A stretch of DNA of 57,746 bases from Folioceros fuciformis (lineage: Eukaryota > Anthocerotophyta > Anthocerotopsida > Anthocerotales), in NCBI GenBank assembly GCA_049999805.1, contig JBNGIO010006370.1, positions 59,329-117,074 on the forward strand, given 5' to 3'. Position numbers and translations under genes: made by a program. The notes under the pieces are model-generated. The model ran no database searches and was not told where the DNA came from. It saw only the letters and a list, made by a program, of their open reading frames with translations. This document shows positions 32,127 to 42,695 of this stretch, piece after piece; positions within the stretch are counted from its first letter, which is position 1; each line of letters begins with the position of its first letter.

Positions 32127-33430
32127 ATGTTGTTGGAAATGACAAGAGGACTAGGTGCCAAAGAAGGCCTACCAACGCAAAGGCTAATGCCCTTTGCATA
32201 ACAATGGACAAGCGTTGGCAACGCCATTTGCAGAGAGACAGGAGTGGCATTGGCCAATGCCCTTTCCGTAATTACGGAGTGACATTGGCCAGGCAATGCC
32301 CTTTTGCATAGCCACGAAGTGGCATTGGCCAGCCAATGTCCTTTGTAGAGCGATAGAGACACATTGGCCAATGCCCTTTGCAAATGTATTTTCAAAAAAA
32401 TGCCACCATCGATGAAAGAGGAAAAGCCCATTTGCAATGCGACAAAGAGGCGTTGGCAACACCCTTTGCAAAGCGACGAAAATGCGTTGGCAAAAAAAAT
32501 AGGCCTACCAACAATAGGTGCCAAAGAAGCTACTTGATCTTCACTTATCATTGTTGTAGAGAGTGCAAAGGCCAATGCCCTTTGCAGAGCGATGGAAAGG
32601 GCTTGGCCTATGCCATTTGTAGAGCGACGCAGAGGGATTGGCCAACGCCCATTGCAGAATGATGCAAAGAGGTTGACACTATTTGCAAAGCAACATGAAA
32701 GTGTTGGCCAGCGCCCTTGCAAATGCATTTTCAAAAAAGACGACCATCGAGGAAAGAGGAAAACCCCATTTGCAATGTGTCAAAGAGGTGTTGGCCAAAG
32801 CCCTTTGCAAAGTGACGAAAATGCGTTGGCCAAAAAAATAGGCCTATCAACAATAAGTGCCTAAGAAGCTACTTGACCTACACTTGTTGATGTTGTAGAG
32901 AGTGCAAAGGCTAGTGCCCTTTGCAGAGCGATAGAAAGGGGTTGGCCAACACCCTTTGTAGAGTGAGGTAGAGGGGTTGGCTAATGCCCTTTTCAGAGTG
33001 ATGTAGAGGTGTTGGCTAACGCCATTTGCAGAATGATGCGCAGGGATTGACCAATGCCCTTTGTAGAATGACGTAGAGACGTGTTAACCAAAAAATCAGG
33101 CCTACCCATAATAGGAGCCAAAGAAGCCGCTTGACGTGTAGTTGTTGTTGTTCTAGAGAGCACAAAGGCCAATACTCATTGGGGAGCAATAGAGGTGCAT
33201 TGGCCAACGTCCTTTGTAGAGCGATGGAGATGCATTGGCCAATGTCCCTTGTAGAGTAATGGAGATGCATTAGCCAATGTCCTTTGTAGAGTAATGGAGA
33301 TGCATTGGCCAATATCCCTGCAATACACTACAATGAAGATGCATTGGCCTACTCCCTTTGCACAACAACTGAGACGCGTTGGTCAATGCCCTTTGCACAG
33401 TGATGAAGACACATTGGTCAGCAACCTTCG
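32127..33430 (+). repeat. 35-bp minisatellite with a ~340-bp higher-order unit
   Basis: The basic unit is about 35 bp, for example GCATTGGCCAACGTCCTTTG plus TAGAGCGATGGAGAT, best preserved as consecutive copies at 33,197-33,300. Roughly 25 degenerate copies occur. A longer block is itself repeated: 32,391-32,600 and 32,733-32,941 share AAAAAAATAGGCCTA.CAACA and the following AAGAAGCTACTTGA segment, with partial copies near 32,127 and 33,085. The period is not a multiple of three and frames are scrambled, so it is noncoding. Confidence 0.9.
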
Positions 33431-33570
33431 TAAATGTATTGTGGAGAAAAAGCCACCAGCGAGGAAAGAGAAAAGACTCATCCTTATGACTATGATATAC
33501 TTTGCACACTCCTTGATGAGCCATGAAATGACATTGCTCATGGCCTCATGTTTAAAGAGAATCATACGTA

Positions 33571-33727
33571 GAGAATACTCATGGACTTCCATAGTCACAC
33601 AATCCTCCATAGAAAGATTTACTTGTCATATAGGAGAATACTTTTGGACTTTCACAATCACACAATCCTCAATTGAAAGATCTGCAAAGGAGAATACTTA
33701 TGGACTTTCACCATCACACAATCCTCC
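33571..33727 (+). repeat. Three-copy ~60-bp tandem repeat
   Basis: Units starting at 33,571, 33,634 and 33,690 share GAGAATACT, TGGACTTTCAC and ATCACACAATCCTC. Noncoding. Confidence 0.85.
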
Positions 33728-33740
33728 CTCGTCCATGAGG

Positions 33741-34292
33741 GTGGTTGATGAGCTCTGTCATACATGGACAACCCCATGTGCTTGTGCTTGTGCTTGATGA
33801 TCACTGTAATTGACAAACCCATGTGCTCGCAAATTAAATCCCTAGTGAGATCCATGACAAGCACGTAAATAACACAAACATGTTCCCCTTGTGAATAAAA
33901 GGTATGACAATTATCTGAACAACTTTAATAATAGATAAACTTCTCACCTCTCGAATAAAGATCCAGATACATGAGATGCCATTTGATAGCAGGAAACTTT
34001 GTAACCTTGAAGGCTAGTACTTTGTGTATAGTTTCTATTTCAATAAAAGAATTTCGGACACAAAGTACATGACATATTTTGCATACCAAATATTACGTTA
34101 TGTCTAATGTTGAGTTGTGGAAGGGGAAGAGGTGGCCTTGCGCCGCGAAGCCGAGAGTCCCGCCGTGTTCCCGACGAGGTGACTGGGGAGCAGGGGGCAG
34201 AGCGAGACAGAGAGAGAAAGAGAGAGCGGGGGGCATGCAAGTGAAGCAAACTGGAGGCGCATGCTGAAGAAGCAGGGTCAGAGAGGGTCGGC
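33741..34292 (+). promoter_or_regulatory. Upstream region and leader of the NUP1-like gene, with a GA-rich tract
   Basis: This 550-bp stretch precedes the NUP1-like start codon. A GAGA-type tract lies at 34,198-34,230, typical of plant 5' leaders bound by BBR/BPC factors. No TATA box can be assigned with confidence. Confidence 0.4.
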
Positions 34293-37200
34293 ATGGTGGG
34301 AGCCGCTAATCAGGCGCTCGGAGACGAAGCGCCGTCCTCGTTCCAGCTCCGACTGCAGCGTCATCAGCAGCAGCAGCAACAACACCAACCGCAGCAGCAC
34401 ATGGATGGCGGCGATCGCTCAAGCTACGGCACCGGCGCCGGCGCTGGTGGCAAGGCCAGGTCCAGCGCGGCGCCCAACCGGCGCAAGACGCCCTACGATC
34501 GTCCCTCCCAAGGCCGCCATGCCTCTGCTAGCCCGCACGCCGCCTCGCGAATCAATGGAGCGGCTCCAGGTCTGCCGTCGTCATCCTCCTGGCTCGGCGC
34601 AGGTCTCGTCGGCACCGCCTCCAAGTTCTTGACCTCCAGCGCCTCCTACCTCTTCTCTTCCGTTTTCGGGCGCCGCGAGAATTCCGGCACTCCGTTGGCT
34701 CTGCCCCAAGGCGGCGACACTACTCCAGGTACTGCTCCGAGAGCGTTGATTCACGACCCGCCTTCCTTTTTCCCGTCTGCCCGTCTGCGCAGTTGCCTGG
34801 TCTTGCTGCGGGAATGGCTAGGTCAACGACCCGGCGCCTCGTTCAGCCGTGACCTAGGTCGGGGGTCTTGGTCTCTGCGGCGGGGCAGCTGTGGCGTGCT
34901 GCGGGGAGTCTGGCTGGCCCTCTTCGACACAGTCTGCTGACTGGGTTGTGTCCCTGGCAAGACTGCACTCTGACTGAGGGGGCTTTGTTGTTATGTGACA
35001 GTCGAGCGGGAAGACAATGGCGAACACGTTGTACAAGTCTCGCAATCCAAATCTATGGTAGGTCGTCGTTGCTTGTTCGTTATGTTAGTCTCAGTTTTGG
35101 TTCTGGAGCTGCGACCTAGGTTACGCCGATTTGGAGGCGCGGCGTGGATGCTTGTCCATCCTCAGCAAGAATGGTGGTCATCCTGTCCCTGTCCCCTTTC
35201 AGGAGATCGGCGACGGGCAGGGAAGACCGTCACACCAGCCGCACATCGCGGAAACATCAAGGACGCCTGAATCGTTATGGAGAAAACCCACACTTACCAG
35301 GTGAGCTGGCGTCCATTCCCCAGGCAGTCCAATGTAGTTGCTTTAGGTCTCGTGCGAGTAAGTCGTGAGCTTGTGGGTTAGGTCTCCACCCTTCGTCCCA
35401 GCTCTCATGCCTGGGGTTTTTTTTTTTTTCTTTCCCAATGGACCGACAGCGAGGAGTATCTCCACCTGTCTCGATTACTCCAGTCAAGGATTGTTGACAA
35501 TGGGGCTGGTGAGGATCACGTGAGTGACGGCCATGAGATGAAGGGCACGGCAGATGGGTCTGAAAATCTGCTCGAATACGGGACACCAGTAGGGACCATG
35601 AGATGGAGGGATGAGCCCTTGAATCATGTTAATGACTCTAGGCAAAATGGCAGTCCGCGTAATGGAGCTGTGCAACCTTTCTTGACTACGCCTGGTGTTC
35701 GTGAGGTGAGCTTTCTGCTCTCTGTCTTTTATTTTATAAACTTGAGAATGAAGTCAAGATTAGAGTCCGTACATCTAATAAGCAATGTACTCGATTGTCT
35801 TCTAGACACTAAATCCTGTCATGTACCTTCCCGCAGTTAAATAATGGATCTGATTCGCCAGTCGATATTGCAAGGGCTTTCATGGGAGACCGTGCAGCAA
35901 GAGCACCTGGCTCTTTGTCACCCGCACAAGCACCGCAATTGGCTGTGGCAAACTCCTCTGATCCAGGCCCCTCTCCCTTACCTGTGAGCACCAGTGTCGT
36001 TGTTAAGAAGTCAGCGACAAATGAGTTTTCTCGTAATATATTCCAGACACCTGCAACTTGGTCTTCCAGACCTGTTGCGGGGCTGTATGGTACTCCATAT
36101 AGCAGGCCAAATCATTTGACTGCCGCAAGAGAGGTAATGTGCTTGCTTTCATATAGTTTGGAGTTGATGTGATAAATGATTGTACCTGTGTGTTTTATCA
36201 TTAATTTGTTTGGGTGCAGCTTCCTACAAGACCATCACCAGATGGCTCAGCGCCTTCAAGGTGGACTCCTATCAGGGCTCCCCTTACTAGTGGCTCGCAG
36301 GTAAGATGTGAATGGCTCTCTGTGTTGTATCATGATTTCTATCTCGGAACTGCTACATATTTATGTTGTATTCGGCAATGGCTTGCATTTGACACTCCAG
36401 AGTTTAAAACGGAGGAGCAATGCTCTGGATGATGGCTGGGCGTCAGTGGGTCCCATCAGAAGAACTAGGCGAAAATGGACTGTGGCACCCTCTGCAACTG
36501 GCTCTGGTCTGTTGAGATCTTTCGGGGACCCGTCAGATGGCGATGAAGGTGAAGCAAGACCGTTGAAGCTGGATTCGGACGATAGGAGCAGCCTTTTTGG
36601 GGAAAGCTCTGGTAGTAGGGGGAAGACTATTGCTGGCAGTAGTGGTTTGAAAAAAATAGACGATCGCAAGGGTGTGTCCAGTGCAGTAGTACCTGCTCAA
36701 TCCACTGAGACCGCTCGTAAAATATTGGAGACGTTGGATCGAATGGTACCATCCCCTGAGCAGAAGAAGTTGGATGAAGAGCTAGCCTGTGTCCGACGAA
36801 AGCCGCCTGGTCGTTTGACTGATGATATGCTTAATGATCGGGCCAGGAGGAGCATGCAGGATCCTGGAGATTTAGATTTAGGGGATCCAGAACTCCAGAA
36901 AGCTGGAGGTTATTTTTCAGGACAAGCGGCACGGAAATCTACACTGAGTGCTGCGAACGGGAAAGGTAAAGGTAAAGCGATTTTGCCTAGTGGGCCTCCT
37001 TCAATGCCTGACGAGGGAGCTGCAAGGGTGGTATCGTTCACGTCTGGTCCTCATGCTGCATCAGACTCTCCAGAAGGCTCTTCAAGGAATTTTAGGTCTT
37101 CTGTCCTGATTGATCCGTCTACTCCTACGGAGCAGGGTGGCTTTCGGATGAGCATTGACTCTGATGTAAGTACTGAATTCTTGAATGCTCTTCATTTCAA

Positions 37201-40200
37201 ACCTGGTTTCGGTTCTTTATGAATTGAAGAATCACAGTCTTCATGTAAATTTGTTAGGTCTGGCTTGGTAATTGTTTGGTTTGGCTTTGCAAATATGGTG
37301 GAGTAGATCATTTACATACTTGATCAGTTGCAGGGGTCAGACTCAGATCGTGAAGGGGCCAGGAATGTGCAAAAGGCAGCTGGAGGTGGAACTGTTCCTT
37401 CAGGTTCTGTTTCCGGTCTGGGAAGGCGATTTGGCGAGACAACGTCATTTGCATTGGATGGCTTGAAAAGTTCCAGCCCCTCTCAGATCCCCACCAGTTC
37501 TGGAATGTCTGGGGCACCTGGTTCCAGTTTGGTCAGAGTTGCAGCTCCGTTCCCCAGTGGAGCAGCGGATTTCCAGAACCCTCAGAGCCCTGATTCGTCC
37601 AAGGGCAAGAGCTCCGGTAGTTTCTCTTTTCAGACCACGCCAATCTTAAATTCTAATCCATACGAGCCCCCTCCAACTCCTAAACCAATCCCATCACCAG
37701 CCATGAATGGGGGAGCAGCAGCAAGCACTATTTCAGAGCTGCCTCTTTTCCAATTCGGTACTGCTACTGCTGAGAAGCCGAGGGTGGTGTTTTCAGCGAT
37801 TCCTGGACCACTTGGACAGCCAGGAGCAGTGGGTGATAACAACAAGCTAAGTCAAACCTTATTCAGGTTGGTTTCTGGATTCACTGCAAGAGTTTTCACT
37901 GTTGTCACGCGAATGATCTAGGTGGAAGTTAATTGCAGACAAGGGGTGTCAAGGGTGTGGTTTTCCTGATGGGTGTCTTGCTTTGTTTTGTGTGCAGCAC
38001 TGCCACATCTAGTGCTTTTCCTTCTCTCGGCCAAGGTCCTTTTGAATCCGTTACGCAAAGTGCAGGTTCGGTCGATACCAGTGTTAGGGCCATTGAAGTT
38101 TCCAATAGCGCAGCCGTTTCTGCACCAACTTTGCAGCAGGGTTCCGCCCCTGTCAGTGACCAAAATGCAACATCTGTACCTGAAAGCAGTCTTGCAACCG
38201 GGGTGTTTGGGGCCTCTAGTGTCAGCACAGGCAGCTTTTGGCTGGGGACCGCATCCTTTGGTGGTGCAAGTTCATCTGGATTAGGGTTAGGAACCAGCAC
38301 GTCAACTATGTTTCAAGGGTTTGGCAAGGATGTGACTTGTTCCTCAGCTGCCACTGTAAGCGCTTTCGGTTCTGCTTCGGGAGTTGCCACAACTCCCATA
38401 GTGCAAAGCTCTGGGTCTGGTTTGTCTCTGTTGAAGCCACCAATGGCATATGCTGCCGGCTCTTCAGGATCAGGGATGCTGGGTAGTTCGTTTCCATTCA
38501 CTGCAAGCTCAACGACCACATCGGCCAGCACACCTTTGTTTGGCGATGCAGTGCAACCGATTACAGCAGAAAAACTTGCCGATGTCAAGGACAGCCAACC
38601 TGTTGTCAGGTTTGTGTGAGTGGCATGCACAATTTGTGGCAACTGTCAGGATAACTGTCATGAAGCTCTTTTACTTTGAGGACTTGTTTAGGGCCATGCT
38701 TTTATGTGCTTTGGAGTTCATTGTTGTTTCGGTGCCCTAACATTGTTGTTTACTTTTGCAGCGGTGTAGGATCAACTGCACTTACTTTCTCTGTATCAGC
38801 CGTTTCGAAGACGGACGCTGGAGAAGCTAAGGCTAGTATGCCCCCTTTAAGTATGTCAGCAGGAGCTTCATCATCAGCAGTACTTCCCCTGAGTTCAACA
38901 ATGAGCAGCTTTCCTGTGGCTGCTAGTGCGTCACCTTTATTCGGAGGTGCCCCATCGGCTGGTGGGTTTGGAGCCCTTAATGCTACCTCTGGCAGTTTTG
39001 GCCAGGGATCGTCGGGTTTTGATTCTAGCACCTCAGTGTTTGGGTCGGGGGGCACGTACACACCAAGCTCTCAAGCCGTGAAAAAGGATATGGCAACTGC
39101 AGCACCATCTACGGCATCAGTTTTTCCCCCTGCAGCACCTTCTATGACATCAGCTTTAGCCCCTGCAGCACCATCTACGGCCTCAGCGTTTGCTCCTGCA
39201 GCACCATCTACGGCATCTCCAGCACCAAACTCTCTCTTTAGTGAGAGTGAACCCAAGACACAAGCACCATTTTCTTTCGGGTCATCTGGGGCAGGATCAT
39301 CTGCTAGCGCATATACTTTCACAGGCAAAGCTACAGCTGCAAACACAGGATTTCCTTCTACTGTGAAGTCCCCTGAGGCAACGGGAACGAGCTCACAGCC
39401 TGCCTTTGGGATGGTGAATACGAGCCCAGCACTTGTTGCCAGTTCTGTTCACGGAGTTTTGTCGGCTGATACAGGTGGTGAGCATACTAGCATGGAAGAG
39501 ATGGCCGAAGAACCTTCTGTCCCTGTATCTGGTCCTGTGTCTATCTTCCAGCAGTCTTCGATGCCTTCCTCTGGTTTTATGTTTGGCCAGCAGGGTACAC
39601 CTTCGGCGCAGCCGCCTCTGTTTGGGCAGCCACCTGCTCCCACAGGTCAAGCTCCTCAATTTGGATCATCGGCATCCTCGGGACAAGGTGCTCTCTTCAG
39701 GTCATCGTCAGCATCTGCAGGACAAACTCCTGTGTTTGGGCAAGTAGCAGGTTCCACAGGACAAGGTCCTGTATTTGGGCAGGCATCGGCTTCCGCAGGA
39801 CAACCTCCTGTGTTTGGGCAACCACCGGCTTCCACTGGACAAGCTCCAGTTTTTGGGCAACCATCAGCTTCCTCTGGACAGACTACTGTATTTGGGCAGA
39901 CTTCCGCTGCGCCCGGGCAAACCCCATTTGGCCAGCCTACTACTCTGACGGGACAAACTCCTTTTGGCCAGACTACTGCTCCTACTGGGCAAAGTCTCTT
40001 TGGCCAAGCTAATGCTCCTACTGGACAACTTCTGTTTGGCCAGGCGCCTGCTCCCATTGGACAAACTCCGTTTGGCAGTGCTCCTCCGGTGCAGCCCTCC
40101 GTGTTTGGCCTGCCAAATTCTTCAGGTCAACCTTCTGTATTTGGTCAGCCCAGTACTTCGGTATTTAGCCAGCCAAGTGCTCTTAGTGGACAGTCAGAAG

Positions 40201-40358
40201 TCTTCTCTTTCTCGGCCCAGTCCAGTTCTTTCGAAGCAGGGGCGCAAAATCCTTTTTCAGCTGGTTTCTCGATGGGAGCTGGTGGCCCGGAGCAGAGGCA
40301 GGGTCGCAAGTTTGTTAAGGCTAGTAAGAGGATCGGTGGTCAAAGGAGAGGCAGGTGA
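34293..40358 (+). CDS. NUP1: Nuclear-basket FG-nucleoporin, NUP1/NUP136 family, 10 exons
   Basis: The spliced product is 1,576 aa. Exons: 34293-34728, 35002-35057, 35203-35300, 35450-35705, 35837-36133, 36220-36300, 36401-37165, 37334-37866, 37998-38609 and 38762-40358; all junctions are GT..AG and phases agree. Plant NUP1 hallmarks occur in order: RRKTPYDRP and SKFLTSSASYLFSSVF near the N-terminus; a short LTSEEYLHLSRLLQSR-like helix; PVDIARAFMGDR; GPIRRTRRK; ARKILETLDRMVPSP; and a PYEPPPTPK segment. The last third is Ser/Gly-rich with dozens of FG and GQxPVFGQ repeats. The end is basic (GRKFVKASKRIGGQRRGR). The protein should sit on the nucleoplasmic side of the pore and act in mRNA export and nuclear shape. 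The first ATG in the open exon was taken as start. Confidence 0.92.
39585..40185 (+). repeat. FG-repeat minisatellite in the last NUP1 exon
   Basis: Tandem units of about 39-45 bp encode (S/T)GQxPVFGQPxA. About 14 units lie in a row and keep the reading frame. This is the cohesive FG part of the nucleoporin and has evolved by unit duplication. Confidence 0.85.
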
Positions 40359-42695
40359 TACCCGTGTTTGCTTGCTCAGCTTCTAGGTGTCCGATGTCCT
40401 TGCTTGCTCAGCTTCCGTGTAGCACATTGTGGATCCATTAGGTCTTGGAGGTGGAGGTCTTGGAGCTTGAGCTCTAGGAGGTGCATGCGCTGCCTTAGAT
40501 GGCCCAGGTTGAGTGAAACTTGTCCTTGAAGGCATTCCTCAGGGTTTGTCCTCTGTATACTGTCCCTGCTAAATCGTCAGATGGTCCGGCCAAAGATAAC
40601 GCCCATGCCTAGTCGTGATCAACCAGATCACGGGTGATGCTGGCAGCAACTCCTGAGAATATTTGGACTGCAACGAAGTAATTCAGCCCATATGTGTTCG
40701 CGAGGCAATAGATGGGCGGGCGGCAAATCTGTTGCTGGTAGTAGGAACACCGTATTCGGCCTGTTTTGGCATGTCGTGAGCTGCTTCTCAGGTAAGGCAA
40801 TCTCATCCTCGTTTGCCTTCGTGAGCCAAGCAAATCTGTCTGTCGTAGTGTTTGCTTTCTGAGCTTTCTGGTTGACACATCTCACGGAATTTAGAACTGC
40901 TTGTTTCCAAGTGTCTGGCAGTCCGCATATGTACTCACATTGTCAAAGTCTCGTACTTGATCAGATCATGTGTTTCCTCATCACCGACCAGCTGCGAAAG
41001 CACATGGTCTTTTGCGCAGTGTTATTCGTGTCTGTCTCGTTGTGGCTACACTTTCATTGTCTGCATCCATTCAAGCCCGTTCCGGGGTGTGGATCATGGC
41101 ATCTTTCAGTTGTATGAAGCAGTGGTGTAATGAGTGTGCTTACGAAGCGGAATTGCTTCGACGTTGTATTGGGACATTTACATGTCGACCTGTGTTTAAG
41201 CTTATGAGCAATTGAGTTTTTTGGATACACATTTGTGAACATCTGAATAGGCTGACTATTGAATTGTGACTTGTGCAGATAATCTATTTGTCGCCCCATC
41301 TTAGCTTCCTTAATTTTCCCTTTCGGTTCGAAGGGTGGAAATTAAAGAAAATCGTTACGCGCTACTTGTCAACTGTCTAATGTATTTTCTACATTTAATA
41401 GAATGGCCTCATGAAGTTACAAAGTGCAAGCCTGTCTTAAATTGTGTCCCGGACCGTTCAATGTACTCTGGATCACTAGAGCCCTATGGTCACATTTCTA
41501 GTTGGATGCTGCAGCGATGCTACGCAGTGACACCGTTTGGTGGGAGTGGTTACGATCCGATCGAGCAGAAAAGAAATGAAGTTGAGCTCCACAAGGAAGG
41601 CATCTCCGGGGTGGGAAATAAGGTTGATCTTAGCTACCAAGGCAGATTATCTGTTGGGGAGGGAAATTGAGGATGAGCTTCTCAACCGAAGCATCTCTTG
41701 GGCGGGCATGGTTTCCTGGGAAGTGTGGAAAAGGTTGTAGCTTGGGACCCCAAGCGCTTCAGTCCTCGGTAGTAAAGGTAGTCCAGCGCCTTCGTTCCGG
41801 ATCGGCTGCGCCCGCTTACCAGCCCCGTTCAACTGGTATCAAGGGACATTCACGTGGAACCGGATGGTGGTGCGCGCCGCACTCAACATGGGATTGAAGG
41901 AACGGGTGCGTAAGATGGCTCACATATCCTTTGGGAAGGATGGGCTACCAGTTCAGGTTGTGTGGAACTTGCACTCCGCAACGCAAATGCGTTTCCCGCC
42001 CACACACTTTACCTACACATCGAAAACCCCACATTCGGCATCGCCCGCACTTGGTTGCACAGTAGCTAGCATTCACAGGGTTAGCATCGCCCGCGAGCAG
42101 CGACGGGTATGCAAGACTCGCCATCTTCTCCATCGCGGATCGGCAATATAGATCCTCTTTGTAGTCTCTTACAGCCGGAAGTTCTGATGTACCCGGCCAT
42201 GTCAGACAGGGCTTCTTATGGCATGGGAAGGATGATGGCCGTGGGAGGGATGGTAGGGCCATAGGCACCCAGGGCCGTGTGATACATTGAGTGGCAGGCC
42301 CTAATGGCCCTCGCAGATTATAGTAGGCAATCCTGAGCACCTTCCAAGGCCAAAGCTTCGGGACAAGCCGGTCCTTTTCGTGCCTACATTACATGTCCAT
42401 ACATACAGTAGTTGGGCCTAGACACCTATTTCGAACACCACTGCCTGTAAGTGACCAATGGTCCCGATCATATCAGACGGCTTGCTTGCTCACAGCCCGG
42501 CGGCCGCACAACCTCATCCGCCTCTTTGATCATCGGTCTCCCGGTGGTCGCTCGCATCCAGTTTCTTTTGTTTCATTTTCGTTGGAGTGCTTTTCGCATT
42601 GCTAAAGCGTCTGCACTGCGGGCATCTAGGTGTCGTAGGTAATGCAGTGTATCTAGGCGCGCTGTGTAGTTCCTTGTGAGTCTCCATCTTTCAAT
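40359..42695. other. Intergenic, no gene seen
   Basis: Contains the NUP1 3' untranslated region and the upstream region of the next PPR gene. The short open frames here have no recognisable domains. Confidence 0.5.

Noticed and set aside
32063-32734. 223-codon minus-strand frame in the satellite region
   Set aside because: It is composed of the 35-bp satellite in shifting phases; no protein-like conservation.
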